Source: Hydractinia symbiolongicarpus (lineage: Eukaryota > Cnidaria > Hydrozoa > Anthoathecata > Hydractiniidae). Taken from it: a DNA stretch of 64,000 nt. Location of the stretch: assembly GCF_029227915.1 (NCBI RefSeq), contig NC_079877.1:8990001-9054000 (forward strand), written 5' to 3'. The notes under the pieces were generated by a model, which saw only the letters and a program-made list of their open reading frames with translations, did no database searches and was not told where the DNA came from. Positions 9,458-19,292 of the stretch are shown piece by piece (position 1 is the stretch's first letter; each line of letters begins with the position of its first letter). A program made the position numbers and the translations under genes.

Positions 9458-9530
9458 GCCCGGTTAGCTCAGTCGGTAGAGCATCAGACTTTTAATCTGA
9501 GGGTCGCGGGTTCGAGTCCCTCATCGGGCG
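9458..9530 (+). tRNA. trnK-TTT: tRNA-Lys(TTT), unit 8
   Basis: Consensus copy. Confidence 0.96.
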
Positions 9531-9637
9531 TAACAATTATTTGGTACGATGGTGAACTAACTTTCACCACAATGTCTTGTCGAAAGAGGATGAATAACGT
9601 AACATTTGCGGAGTGGCAAAGGCGAAGCAAACTTGAT

Positions 9638-9710
9638 GGGGAACTAGCTGAGATGGTAGAGCGCTCGCTTAGCATGCGAGAGGTACCGGGATCGACGCCC
9701 GGGTTCTCCA
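9638..9710 (+). tRNA. trnA-AGC: tRNA-Ala(AGC), unit 8, double variant
   Basis: Carries both C13 to G (9650, as in units 5 and 7) and T59 to C (9696, as in unit 1). Confidence 0.9.
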
Positions 9711-9778
9711 ATGCCTTTTCCATAGGCGTAAAATAAAAGAAATTTGCGCAGAGCAATTTGCAGCAGCGTTCGTGTCAT

Positions 9779-9894
9779 GTCGGGATGGCCGAGCGGTCTA
9801 AGGCGACAGACTCAAGACAAAATGTTCTTCCACTCATCGCGTGGAGAATTCTGGTCCTCGAATGAGGGCGTGGGTTCGAATCCCACTTCCGACA
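9779..9894 (+). tRNA. trnL-CAA: tRNA-Leu(CAA) with intron, unit 8
   Basis: C27 to A at 9806 breaks the outermost anticodon-stem pair. Confidence 0.92.
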
Positions 9895-9935
9895 ACTTTT
9901 CCCTGCCACACAAAATTTTAGGCCTAAAATGCAAG

Positions 9936-10029
9936 TCCACCGAGCCGGATTTGAACCAGCGACCTAAGGATGCCTGAGTGGTATAAGTTCGTCTACAGTC
10001 CTCCGCTCTACCAACTGAGCTATCGGTGG
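9936..10029 (-). tRNA. trnY-GTA: tRNA-Tyr(GTA) with intron, unit 8
   Basis: Consensus copy. Confidence 0.95.
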
Positions 10030-10122
10030 ATGTAGCATCGTACAGTTCTTGTGCAGGACTATGCAGGTCATGTCACGTTTGTAGTATGACGTGGTTTTTA
10101 AAATGATGCGATAGCTCGCACG

Positions 10123-10194
10123 TAGCAGAGGGTGGTTTCGATCCACCGACCTCTGGGTTATGGGCCCAGCACGCTTCCTCTGCGCCACTCTGCT
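10123..10194 (-). tRNA. trniM-CAT: Initiator tRNA-Met(CAT), unit 8
   Basis: Consensus copy. Confidence 0.96.
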
Positions 10195-10282
10195 GAAGGT
10201 AGGTAAGCTGAAATGTGTCTGATGTAAGGTGTAGTTTAGTATTGCGAACAGCACTCGAACTATGACCTTTTTACCATTTCCA

Positions 10283-10355
10283 GGGGGATTAGCTCACATG
10301 GTAGAGCGCTCGCTTTGCATGCGAGAGGTACCGGGATCGATGCCCGGATCCTCCA
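10283..10355 (+). tRNA. trnA-TGC: tRNA-Ala(TGC), unit 8
   Basis: Consensus gene. The spacer just after its terminator reads TTTAGATA instead of TTTATTTA. Confidence 0.96.
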
Positions 10356-10614
10356 AGACGATGTTTTTAATTTAGATATTTTTATACTAATTTCAGTAGT
10401 TGCCAATGGTCATAAGAGGATTTATGATGCTCCTAAGATTACCTGGTATTAATAATAATAATAATAATACTAAACCGCGCTGCATATGTCTAGAGCATTT
10501 CTTGCTGTTTAATTTCGCATTGACAGTATACACAGTTTCAGCTTTTAACATGATCGACCGTGTGGCATTCGGGCATTGACGCCATCGCGAACATATTATT
10601 TAAATATGAACTCG

Positions 10615-10686
10615 TCCTCGGTAGTATAGTGGTAAGTATCCCCGCCTGTCACGCGGGAGACCGGGGTTCGATTCCCCGCCGGGGAG
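10615..10686 (+). tRNA. trnD-GTC: tRNA-Asp(GTC), unit 9
   Basis: Consensus copy. Confidence 0.96.
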
Positions 10687-10759
10687 GTTCTTTTTATCTT
10701 GTCAATGTTTCGTTTCACGTCAGTAGCGTTCGCGGGACTGTCCGGGAATACAGATTTAC

Positions 10760-10832
10760 GCCCGGTTAGCTCAGTCGGTAGAGCATCAGACTTTTAATCT
10801 GAGGGTCGCGGGTTCGAGTCCCTCATCGGGCG
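10760..10832 (+). tRNA. trnK-TTT: tRNA-Lys(TTT), unit 9
   Basis: Consensus copy. Confidence 0.96.
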
Positions 10833-10939
10833 TAACAATTATTTGGTACGATGGTGAACTAACTTTCACCACAATGTCTTGTCGAAAGAGGATGAATAAC
10901 GTAACATTTGCGGAGTGGCAAAGGCGAAGCAAACTTGAT

Positions 10940-11012
10940 GGGGAACTAGCTCAGATGGTAGAGCGCTCGCTTAGCATGCGAGAGGTACCGGGATCGATGC
11001 CCGGGTTCTCCA
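10940..11012 (+). tRNA. trnA-AGC: tRNA-Ala(AGC), unit 9
   Basis: Consensus copy. Confidence 0.96.
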
Positions 11013-11080
11013 ATGCCTTTTCCATAGGCGTAAAATAAAAGAAATTTGCGCAGAGCAATTTGCAGCAGCGTTCGTGTCAT

Positions 11081-11196
11081 GTCGGGATGGCCGAGCGGTC
11101 TAAGGCGCCAGACTCAAGACAAAATGTTCTTCCACTCATCGCGTGGAGAATTCTGGTCCTCGAATGAGGGCGTGGGTTCGAATCCCACTTCCGACA
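11081..11196 (+). tRNA. trnL-CAA: tRNA-Leu(CAA) with intron, unit 9
   Basis: Consensus copy. Confidence 0.96.
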
Positions 11197-11237
11197 ACTT
11201 TTCCCTGCCACACAAAATTTTAGGCCTAAAATGCAAG

Positions 11238-11331
11238 TCCACCGAGCCGGATTTGAACCAGCGACCTAAGGATGCCTGAGTGGTATAAGTTCGTCTACAG
11301 TCCTCCGCTCTACCAACTGAGCTATCGGTGG
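11238..11331 (-). tRNA. trnY-GTA: tRNA-Tyr(GTA) with intron, unit 9
   Basis: Consensus copy. Confidence 0.95.
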
Positions 11332-11424
11332 ATGTAGCATCGTACAGTTCTTGTGCAGGACTATGCAGGTCATGTCACGTTTGTAGTATGACGTGGTTTT
11401 TAAAATGATGCGATAGCTCGCACG

Positions 11425-11496
11425 TAGCAGAGGGTGGTTTCGATCCACCGACCTCTGGGTTATGGGCCCAGCACGCTTCCTCTGCGCCACTCTGCT
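11425..11496 (-). tRNA. trniM-CAT: Initiator tRNA-Met(CAT), unit 9
   Basis: Consensus copy. Confidence 0.96.
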
Positions 11497-11584
11497 GAAG
11501 GTAGGTAAGCTGAAATGTGTCTGATGTAAGGTGTAGTTTAGTATTGCGAACAGCACTCGAACTATGACCTTTTTACCATTTCCA

Positions 11585-11657
11585 GGGGGATTAACTCACA
11601 TGGTAGAGCGCTCGCTTTGCATGCGAGAGGTACCGGGATCGATGCCCGGATCCTCCA
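11585..11657 (+). tRNA. trnA-TGC: tRNA-Ala(TGC), unit 9, A-box variant
   Basis: G10 to A at 11594 changes the conserved TRGC core of the A box and the first D-stem pair. Transcription of this copy may be weakened. Confidence 0.88.
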
Positions 11658-11916
11658 AGACGATGTTTTTAATTTATTTATTTTTATACTAATTTCAGTA
11701 GTTGCCAATGGTCATAAGAGGATTTATGATGCTCCTAAGATTACCTGGTATTAATAATAATAATAATAATACTAAACCGCGCTGCATATGTCTAGAGCAT
11801 TTCTTGCTGTTTAATTTCGCATTGACAGTATACACAGTTTCAGCTTTTAACATGATCGACCGTGTGGCATTCGGGCATTGACGCCATCGCGAACATATTA
11901 TTTAAATATGAACTCG

Positions 11917-11988
11917 TCCTCGGTAGTATAGTGGTAAGTATCCCCGCCTGTCACGCGGGAGACCGGGGTTCGATTCCCCGCCGGGGAG
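11917..11988 (+). tRNA. trnD-GTC: tRNA-Asp(GTC), unit 10
   Basis: Consensus copy. Confidence 0.96.
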
Positions 11989-12061
11989 GTTCTTTTTATC
12001 TTGTCAATGTTTCGTTTCACGTCAGTAGCGTTCGCGGGACTGTCCGGGAATACAGATTTAC

Positions 12062-12134
12062 GCCCGGTTAGCTCAGTCGGTAGAGCATCAGACTTTTAAT
12101 CTGAGGGTCGCGGGTTCGAGTCCCTCATCGGGCG
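12062..12134 (+). tRNA. trnK-TTT: tRNA-Lys(TTT), unit 10
   Basis: Consensus copy. Confidence 0.96.
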
Positions 12135-12241
12135 TAACAATTATTTGGTACGATGGTGAACTAACTTTCACTACAATGTCTTGTCGAAAGAGGATGAATA
12201 ACGTAACATTTGCGGAGTGGCAAAGGCGAAGCAAACTTGAT

Positions 12242-12314
12242 GGGGAACTAGCTCAGATGGTAGAGCGCTCGCTTAGCATGCGAGAGGTACCGGGATCGAT
12301 GCCCGGGTTCTCCA
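12242..12314 (+). tRNA. trnA-AGC: tRNA-Ala(AGC), unit 10, terminator lost
   Basis: The gene is consensus, but a 17-bp deletion right after it removes the T4 terminator. The next plus-strand T4 is after tRNA-Leu. Confidence 0.95.
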
Positions 12315-12365
12315 ATAAAATAAAAGAAATTTGCGCAGAGCAATTTGCAGCAGCGTTCGTGTCAT

Positions 12366-12481
12366 GTCGGGATGGCCGAGCGGTCTAAGGCGCCAGACTC
12401 AAGACAAAATGTTCTTCCACTCATCGCGTGGAGAATTCTGGTCCTCGAATGAGGGCGTGGGTTCGAATCCCACTTCCGACA
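12366..12481 (+). tRNA. trnL-CAA: tRNA-Leu(CAA) with intron, unit 10
   Basis: Consensus gene, now only 51 bp after Ala(AGC). Confidence 0.96.
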
Positions 12482-12522
12482 ACTTTTCCCTGCCACACAA
12501 AATTTTAGGCCTAAAATGCAAG

Positions 12523-12616
12523 TCCACCGAGCCGGATTTGAACCAGCGACCTAAGGATGCCTGAGTGGTATAAGTTCGTCTACAGTCCTCCGCTCTACCA
12601 ACTGAGCTATCGGTGG
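12523..12616 (-). tRNA. trnY-GTA: tRNA-Tyr(GTA) with intron, unit 10
   Basis: Consensus copy. Confidence 0.95.
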
Positions 12617-12709
12617 ATGTAGCATCGTACAGTTCTTGTGCAGGACTATGCAGGTCATGTCACGTTTGTAGTATGACGTGGTTTTTAAAATGATGCGATA
12701 GCTCGCACG

Positions 12710-12781
12710 TAGCAGAGGGTGGTTTCGATCCACCGACCTCTGGGTTATGGGCCCAGCACGCTTCCTCTGCGCCACTCTGCT
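12710..12781 (-). tRNA. trniM-CAT: Initiator tRNA-Met(CAT), unit 10
   Basis: Consensus copy. Confidence 0.96.
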
Positions 12782-12869
12782 GAAGGTAGGTAAGCTGAAA
12801 TGTGTCTGATGTAAGGTGTAGTTTAGTATTGCGAACAGCACTCGAACTATGACCTTTTTACCATTTCCA

Positions 12870-12942
12870 GGGGGATTAGCTCACATGGTAGAGCGCTCGC
12901 TTTGCATGCGAGAGGTACCGGGATCGATGCCCGGATCCTCCA
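12870..12942 (+). tRNA. trnA-TGC: tRNA-Ala(TGC), unit 10
   Basis: Consensus copy. Confidence 0.96.
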
Positions 12943-13201
12943 AGACGATGTTTTTAATTTATTTATTTTTATACTAATTTCAGTAGTTGCCAATGGTCAT
13001 AAGAGGATTTATGATGCTCCTAAGATTACCTGGTATTAATAATAATAATAATAATACTAAACCGCGCTGCATATGTCTAGAGCATTTCTTGCTGTTTAAT
13101 TTCGCATTGACAGTATACACAGTTTCAGCTTTTAACATGATCGACCGTGTGGCATTCGGGCATTGACGCCATCGCGAACATATTATTTAAATATGAACTT
13201 G

Positions 13202-13273
13202 TCCTCGGTAGTATAGTGGTAAGTATCCCCGCCTGTCACGCGGGAGACCGGGGTTCGATTCCCCGCCGGGGAG
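13202..13273 (+). tRNA. trnD-GTC: tRNA-Asp(GTC), unit 11
   Basis: Consensus gene. One C to T lies just upstream of its first base. Confidence 0.96.
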
Positions 13274-13346
13274 GTTCTTTTTATCTTGTCAATGTTTCGT
13301 TTCACGTCAGTAGCGTTCGCGGGACTGTCCGGGAATACAGATTTAC

Positions 13347-13419
13347 GCCCGGTTAGCTCAGTCGGTAGAGCATCAGACTTTTAATCTGAGGGTCGCGGGT
13401 TCGAGTCCCTCATCGGGCG
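13347..13419 (+). tRNA. trnK-TTT: tRNA-Lys(TTT), unit 11
   Basis: Consensus copy. Confidence 0.96.
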
Positions 13420-13526
13420 TAACAATTATTTGGTACGATGGTGAACTAACTTTCACCACAATGTCTTGTCGAAAGAGGATGAATAACGTAACATTTGCGG
13501 AGTGGCAAAGGCGAAGCAAACTTGAT

Positions 13527-13599
13527 GGGGAACTAGCTCAGATGGTAGAGCGCTCGCTTAGCATGCGAGAGGTACCGGGATCGATGCCCGGGTTCTCCA
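13527..13599 (+). tRNA. trnA-AGC: tRNA-Ala(AGC), unit 11
   Basis: Consensus copy. Confidence 0.96.
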
Positions 13600-13667
13600 A
13601 TGCCTTTTCCATAGGCGTAAAATAAAAGAAATTTGCGCAGAGCAATTTGCAGCAGCGTTCGTGTCAT

Positions 13668-13783
13668 GTCGGGATGGCCGAGCGGTCTAAGGCGCCAGAC
13701 TCAAGACAAAATGTTCTTCCACTCATCGCGTGGAGAATTCTGGTCCTCGAATGAGGGCGTGGGTTCGAATCCCACTTCCGACA
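13668..13783 (+). tRNA. trnL-CAA: tRNA-Leu(CAA) with intron, unit 11
   Basis: Consensus copy. Confidence 0.96.
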
Positions 13784-13824
13784 ACTTTTCCCTGCCACAC
13801 AAAATTTTAGGCCTAAAATGCAAG

Positions 13825-13918
13825 TCCACCGAGCCGGATTTGAACCAGCGACCTAAGGATGCCTGAGTGGTATAAGTTCGTCTACAGTCCTCCGCTCTAC
13901 CAACTGAGCTATCGGTGG
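13825..13918 (-). tRNA. trnY-GTA: tRNA-Tyr(GTA) with intron, unit 11
   Basis: Consensus copy. Confidence 0.95.
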
Positions 13919-14011
13919 ATGTAGCATCGTACAGTTCTTGTGCAGGACTATGCAGGTCATGTCACGTTTGTAGTATGACGTGGTTTTTAAAATGATGCGA
14001 TAGCTCGCACG

Positions 14012-14083
14012 TAGCAGAGGGTGGTTTCGATCCACCGACCTCTGGGTTATGGGCCCAGCACGCTTCCTCTGCGCCACTCTGCT
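14012..14083 (-). tRNA. trniM-CAT: Initiator tRNA-Met(CAT), unit 11
   Basis: Consensus copy. Confidence 0.96.
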
Positions 14084-14171
14084 GAAGGTAGGTAAGCTGA
14101 AATGTGTCTGATGTAAGGTGTAGTTTAGTATTGCGAACAGCACTCGAACTATGACCTTTTTACCATTTCCA

Positions 14172-14244
14172 GGGGGATTAGCTCACATGGTAGAGCGCTC
14201 GCTTTGCATGCGAGAGGTACCGGGATCGATGCCCGGATCCTCCA
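14172..14244 (+). tRNA. trnA-TGC: tRNA-Ala(TGC), unit 11
   Basis: Consensus copy. Confidence 0.96.
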
Positions 14245-14503
14245 AGACGATGTTTTTAATTTATTTATTTTTATACTAATTTCAGTAGTTGCCAATGGTC
14301 ATAAGAGGATTTATGATGCTCCTAAGATTACCTGGTATTAATAATAATAATAATAATACTAAACCGCGCTGCATATGTCTAGAGCATTTCTTGCTGTTTA
14401 ATTTCGCATTGACAGTATACACAGTTTCAGCTTTTAACATGATCGACCGTGTGGCATTCGGGCATTGACGCCATCGCGAACATATTATTTAAATATGAAC
14501 TCG

Positions 14504-14575
14504 TCCTCGGTAGTATAGTGGTAAGTATCCCCGCCTGTCACGCGGGAGACCGGGGTTCGATTCCCCGCCGGGGAG
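14504..14575 (+). tRNA. trnD-GTC: tRNA-Asp(GTC), unit 12
   Basis: Consensus copy. Confidence 0.96.
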
Positions 14576-14648
14576 GTTCTTTTTATCTTGTCAATGTTTC
14601 GTTTCACGTCAGTAGCGTTCGCGGGACTGTCCGGGAATACAGATTTAC

Positions 14649-14721
14649 GCCCGGTTAGCTCAGTCGGTAGAGCATCAGACTTTTAATCTGAGGGTCGCGG
14701 GTTCGAGTCCCTCATCGGGCG
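14649..14721 (+). tRNA. trnK-TTT: tRNA-Lys(TTT), unit 12
   Basis: Consensus copy. Confidence 0.96.
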
Positions 14722-14828
14722 TAACAATTATTTGGTACGATGGTGAACTAACTTTCACCACAATGTCTTGTCGAAAGAGGATGAATAACGTAACATTTGC
14801 GGAGTGGCAAAGGCAAAGCAAACTTGAT

Positions 14829-14901
14829 GGGGAACTAGCTCAGATGGTAGAGCGCTCGCTTAGCATGCGAGAGGTACCGGGATCGATGCCCGGGTTCTCC
14901 A
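14829..14901 (+). tRNA. trnA-AGC: tRNA-Ala(AGC), unit 12
   Basis: Consensus gene. One G to A lies in the upstream spacer. Confidence 0.96.
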
Positions 14902-14969
14902 ATGCCTTTTCCATAGGCGTAAAATAAAAGAAATTTGCGCAGAGCAATTTGCAGCAGCGTTCGTGTCAT

Positions 14970-15085
14970 GTCGGGATGGCCGAGCGGTCTAAGGCGCCAG
15001 ACTCAAGACAAAATGTTCTTCCACTCATCGCGTGGAGAATTCTGGTCCTCGAATGAGGGCGTGGGTTCGAATCCCACTTCCGACA
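14970..15085 (+). tRNA. trnL-CAA: tRNA-Leu(CAA) with intron, unit 12
   Basis: Consensus copy. Confidence 0.96.
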
Positions 15086-15126
15086 ACTTTTCCCTGCCAC
15101 ACAAAATTTTAGGCCTAAAATGCAAG

Positions 15127-15220
15127 TCCACCGAGCCGGATTTGAACCAGCGACCTAAGGATGCCTGAGAGGTATAAGTTCGTCTACAGTCCTCCGCTCT
15201 ACCAACTGAGCTATCGGTGG
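15127..15220 (-). tRNA. trnY-GTA: tRNA-Tyr(GTA) with intron, unit 12
   Basis: One plus-strand T to A at 15170, inside the intron. Confidence 0.95.
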
Positions 15221-15313
15221 ATGTAGCATCGTACAGTTCTTGTGCAGGACTATGCAGGTCATGTCACGTTTGTAGTATGACGTGCTTTTTAAAATGATGC
15301 GATAGCTCGCACG

Positions 15314-15385
15314 TAGCAGAGGGTGGTTTCGATCCACCGACCTCTGGGTTATGGGCCCAGCACGCTTCCTCTGCGCCACTCTGCT
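15314..15385 (-). tRNA. trniM-CAT: Initiator tRNA-Met(CAT), unit 12
   Basis: Consensus gene. A spacer G to C lies next to the T-run beyond its terminator. Confidence 0.96.
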
Positions 15386-15473
15386 GAAGGTAGGTAAGCT
15401 GAAATGTGTCTGATGTAAGGTGTAGTTTAGTATTGCGAACAGCACTCGAACTATGACCTTTTTACCATTTCCA

Positions 15474-15546
15474 GGGGGATTAGCTCACATGGTAGAGCGC
15501 TCGCTTTGCATGCGAGAGGTACCGGGATCGATGCCCGGATCCTCCA
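15474..15546 (+). tRNA. trnA-TGC: tRNA-Ala(TGC), unit 12
   Basis: Consensus copy. Confidence 0.96.
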
Positions 15547-15805
15547 AGACGATGTTTTTAATTTATTTATTTTTATACTAATTTCAGTAGTTGCCAATGG
15601 TCATAAGAGGATTTATGATGCTCCTAAGATTACCTGGTATTAATAATAATAATAATAATACTAAACCGCGCTGCATATGTCTAGAGCATTTCTTGCTGTT
15701 TAATTTCGCATTGACAGTATACACAGTTTCAGCTTTTAACATGATCGACCGTGTGGCATTCGGGCATTGACGCCATCGCGAACATATTATTTAAATATGA
15801 ACTCG

Positions 15806-15877
15806 TCCTCGGTAGTATAGTGGTAAGTATCCCCGCCTGTCACGCGGGAGACCGGGGTTCGATTCCCCGCCGGGGAG
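15806..15877 (+). tRNA. trnD-GTC: tRNA-Asp(GTC), unit 13
   Basis: Consensus copy. Confidence 0.96.
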
Positions 15878-15950
15878 GTTCTTTTTATCTTGTCAATGTT
15901 TCGTTTCACGTCAGTAGCGTTCGCGGGACTGTCCGGGAATACAGATTTAC

Positions 15951-16023
15951 GCCCGGTTAGCTCAGTCGGTAGAGCATCAGACTTTTAATCTGAGGGTCGC
16001 GGGTTCGAGTCCCTCATCGGGCG
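15951..16023 (+). tRNA. trnK-TTT: tRNA-Lys(TTT), unit 13
   Basis: Consensus copy. Confidence 0.96.
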
Positions 16024-16130
16024 TAACAATTATTTGGTACGATGGTGAACTAACTTTCACCACAATGTCTTGTCGAAAGAGGATGAATAACGTAACATTT
16101 GCGGAGTGGCAAAGGCGAAGCAAACTTGAT

Positions 16131-16204
16131 GGGGAAACTAGCTCAGATGGTAGAGCGCTCGCTTAGCATGCGAGAGGTACCGGGATCGATGCCCGGGTTC
16201 TCCA
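16131..16204 (+). tRNA. trnA-AGC: tRNA-Ala(AGC), unit 13, one-base insertion
   Basis: 74 nt. An extra A in the 5' acceptor strand (GGGGAAAC) bulges the acceptor stem. This is a possible pseudogene. Confidence 0.85.
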
Positions 16205-16272
16205 ATGCCTTTTCCATAGGCGTAAAATAAAAGAAATTTGCGCAGAGCAATTTGCAGCAGCGTTCGTGTCAT

Positions 16273-16388
16273 GTCGGGATGGCCGAGCGGTCTAAGGCGC
16301 CAGACTCAAGACAAAATGTTCTTCCACTCATCGCGTGGAGAATTCTGGTCCTCGAATGAGGGCGTGGGTTCGAATCCCACTTCCGACA
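16273..16388 (+). tRNA. trnL-CAA: tRNA-Leu(CAA) with intron, unit 13
   Basis: Consensus copy. Confidence 0.96.
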
Positions 16389-16429
16389 ACTTTTCCCTGC
16401 CACACAAAATTTTAGGCCTAAAATGCAAG

Positions 16430-16523
16430 TCCACCGAGCCGGATTTGAACCAGCGACCTAAGGATGCCTGAGTGGTATAAGTTTGTCTACAGTCCTCCGC
16501 TCTACCAACTGAGCTATCGGTGG
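16430..16523 (-). tRNA. trnY-GTA: tRNA-Tyr(GTA) with intron, unit 13
   Basis: One plus-strand C to T at 16484, inside the intron. Confidence 0.95.
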
Positions 16524-16616
16524 ATGTAGCATCGTACAGTTCTTGTGCAGGACTATGCAGGTCATGTCACGTTTGTAGTATGACGTGGTTTTTAAAATGA
16601 TGCGATAGCTCGCACG

Positions 16617-16688
16617 TAGCAGAGGGTGGTTTCGATCCACCGACCTCTGGGTTATGGGCCCAGCACGCTTCCTCTGCGCCACTCTGCT
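16617..16688 (-). tRNA. trniM-CAT: Initiator tRNA-Met(CAT), unit 13
   Basis: Consensus copy. Confidence 0.96.
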
Positions 16689-16776
16689 GAAGGTAGGTAA
16701 GCTGAAATGTGTCTGATGTAAGGTGTAGTTTAGTATTGCGAACAGCACTCGAACTATGACCTTTTTACCATTTCCA

Positions 16777-16849
16777 GGGGGATTAGCTCACATGGTAGAG
16801 CGCTCGCTTTGCATGCGAGAGGTACCGGGATCGATGCCCGGATCCTCCA
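16777..16849 (+). tRNA. trnA-TGC: tRNA-Ala(TGC), unit 13
   Basis: Consensus copy. Confidence 0.96.
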
Positions 16850-17108
16850 AGACGATGTTTTTAATTTATTTATTTTTATACTAATTTCAGTAGTTGCCAA
16901 TGGTCATAAGAGGATTTATGATGCTCCTAAGATTACCTGGTATTAATAATAATAATAATAATACTAAACCGCGCTGCATATGTCTAGAGCATTTCTTGCT
17001 GTTTAATTTCGCATTGACAGTATACACAGTTTCAGCTTTTAACATGATCGACCGTGTGGCATTCGGGCATTGACGCCATCGCGAACATATTATTTAAATA
17101 TGAACTCG

Positions 17109-17180
17109 TCCTCGGTAGTATAGTGGTAAGTATCCCCGCCTGTCACGCGGGAGACCGGGGTTCGATTCCCCGCCGGGGAG
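17109..17180 (+). tRNA. trnD-GTC: tRNA-Asp(GTC), unit 14
   Basis: Consensus copy. Confidence 0.96.
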
Positions 17181-17253
17181 GTTCTTTTTATCTTGTCAAT
17201 GTTTCGTTTCACGTCAGTAGCGTTCGCGGGACTGTCCGGGAATACAGATTTAC

Positions 17254-17326
17254 GCCCGGTTAGCTCAGTCGGTAGAGCATCAGACTTTTAATCTGAGGGT
17301 CGCGGGTTCGAGTCCCTCATCGGGCG
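17254..17326 (+). tRNA. trnK-TTT: tRNA-Lys(TTT), unit 14
   Basis: Consensus copy. Confidence 0.96.
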
Positions 17327-17433
17327 TAACAATTATTTGGTACGATGGTGAACTAACTTTCACCACAATGTCTTGTCGAAAGAGGATGAATAACGTAACA
17401 TTTGCGGAGTGGCAAAGGCGAAGCAAACTTGAT

Positions 17434-17506
17434 GGGGAACTAGCTCAGATGGTAGAGCGCTCGCTTAGCATGCGAGAGGTACCGGGATCGATGCCCGGGT
17501 TCTCCA
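17434..17506 (+). tRNA. trnA-AGC: tRNA-Ala(AGC), unit 14
   Basis: Consensus copy. Confidence 0.96.
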
Positions 17507-17574
17507 ATGCCTTTTCCATAGGCGTAAAATAAAAGAAATTTGCGCAGAGCAATTTGCAGCAGCGTTCGTGTCAT

Positions 17575-17690
17575 GTCGGGATGGCCGAGCGGTCTAAGGC
17601 GCCAGACTCAAGACAAAATGTTCTTCCACTCATCGCGTGGAGAATTCTGGTCCTCGAATGAGGGCGTGGGTTCGAATCCCACTTCCGACA
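17575..17690 (+). tRNA. trnL-CAA: tRNA-Leu(CAA) with intron, unit 14
   Basis: Consensus copy. Confidence 0.96.
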
Positions 17691-17731
17691 ACTTTTCCCT
17701 GCCACACAAAATTTTAGGCCTAAAATGCAAG

Positions 17732-17825
17732 TCCACCGAGCCGGATTTGAACCAGCGACCTAAGGATGCCTGAGTGGTATAAGTTCGTCTACAGTCCTCC
17801 GCTCTACCAACTGAGCTATCGGTGG
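17732..17825 (-). tRNA. trnY-GTA: tRNA-Tyr(GTA) with intron, unit 14
   Basis: Consensus copy. Confidence 0.95.
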
Positions 17826-17918
17826 ATGTAGCATCGTACAGTTCTTGTGCAGGACTATGCAGGTCATGTCACGTTTGTAGTATGACGTGGTTTTTAAAAT
17901 GATGCGATAGCTCGCACG

Positions 17919-17990
17919 TAGCAGAGGGTGGTTTCGATCCACCGACCTCTGGGTTATGGGCCCAGCACGCTTCCTCTGCGCCACTCTGCT
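17919..17990 (-). tRNA. trniM-CAT: Initiator tRNA-Met(CAT), unit 14
   Basis: Consensus copy. Confidence 0.96.
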
Positions 17991-18078
17991 GAAGGTAGGT
18001 AAGCTGAAATGTGTCTGATGTAAGGTGTAGTTTAGTATTGCGAACAGCACTCGAACTATGACCTTTTTACCATTTCCA

Positions 18079-18151
18079 GGGGGATTAGCTCACATGGTAG
18101 AGCGCTCGCTTTGCATGCGAGAGGTACCGGGATCGATGCCCGGATCCTCCA
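18079..18151 (+). tRNA. trnA-TGC: tRNA-Ala(TGC), unit 14
   Basis: Consensus copy. Confidence 0.96.
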
Positions 18152-18410
18152 AGACGATGTTTTTAATTTATTTATTTTTATACTAATTTCAGTAGTTGCC
18201 AATGGTCATAAGAGGATTTATGATGCTCCTAAGATTACCTGGTATTAATAATAATAATAATAATACTAAACCGCGCTGCATATGTCTAGAGCATTTCTTG
18301 CTGTTTAATTTCGCATTGACAGTATACACAGTTTCAGCTTTTAACATGATCGACCGTGTGGCATTCGGGCATTGACGCCATCGCGAACATATTATTTAAA
18401 TATGAACTCG

Positions 18411-18482
18411 TCCTCGGTAGTATAGTGGTAAGTATCCCCGCCTGTCACGCGGGAGACCGGGGTTCGATTCCCCGGCGGGGAG
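18411..18482 (+). tRNA. trnD-GTC: tRNA-Asp(GTC), unit 15, acceptor variant
   Basis: C66 to G at 18475 replaces the G7:C66 acceptor pair with G:G. Confidence 0.9.
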
Positions 18483-18555
18483 GTTCTTTTTATCTTGTCA
18501 ATGTTTCGTTTCACGTCAGTAGCGTTCGCGGGACTGTCCGGGAATACAGATTTAC

Positions 18556-18628
18556 GCCCGGTTAGCTCAGTCGGTAGAGCATCAGACTTTTAATCTGAGG
18601 GTCGCGGGTTCGAGTCCCTCATCGGGCG
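18556..18628 (+). tRNA. trnK-TTT: tRNA-Lys(TTT), unit 15
   Basis: Consensus copy. Confidence 0.96.
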
Positions 18629-18735
18629 TAACAATTATTTGGTACGATGGTGAACTAACTTTCACCACAATGTCTTGTCGAAAGAGGATGAATAACGTAA
18701 CATTTGCGGAGTGGCAAAGGCGAAGCAAACTTGAT

Positions 18736-18808
18736 GGGGAACTAGCTCAGATGGTAGAGCGCTCGCTTAGCATGCGAGAGGTACCGGGATCGATGCCCGG
18801 GTTCTCCA
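18736..18808 (+). tRNA. trnA-AGC: tRNA-Ala(AGC), unit 15
   Basis: Consensus copy. Confidence 0.96.
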
Positions 18809-18876
18809 ATGCCTTTTCCATAGGCGTAAAATAAAAGAAATTTGCGCAGAGCAATTTGCAGCAGCGTTCGTGTCAT

Positions 18877-18992
18877 GTCGGGATGGCCGAGCGGTCTAAG
18901 GCGCCAGACTCAAGACAAAATGTTCTTCCACTCATCGCGTGGAGAATTCTGGTCCTCGAATGAGGGCGTGGGTTCGAATCCCACTTCCGACA
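18877..18992 (+). tRNA. trnL-CAA: tRNA-Leu(CAA) with intron, unit 15
   Basis: Consensus copy. Confidence 0.96.
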
Positions 18993-19033
18993 ACTTTTCC
19001 CTGCCACACAAAATTTTAGGCCTAAAATGCAAG

Positions 19034-19127
19034 TCCACCGAGCCGGATTTGAACCAGCGACCTAAGGATGCCTGAGTGGTATAAGTTCGTCTACAGTCCT
19101 CCGCTCTACCAACTGAGCTATCGGTGG
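19034..19127 (-). tRNA. trnY-GTA: tRNA-Tyr(GTA) with intron, unit 15
   Basis: Consensus copy. Confidence 0.95.
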
Positions 19128-19220
19128 ATGTAGCATCGTACAGTTCTTGTGCAGGACTATGCAGGTCATGTCACGTTTGTAGTATGACGTGGTTTTTAAA
19201 ATGATGCGATAGCTCGCACG

Positions 19221-19292
19221 TAGCAGAGGGTGGTTTCGATCCACCGACCTCTGGGTTATGGGCCCAGCACGCTTCCTCTGCGCCACTCTGCT
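19221..19292 (-). tRNA. trniM-CAT: Initiator tRNA-Met(CAT), unit 15
   Basis: Consensus copy. Confidence 0.96.
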
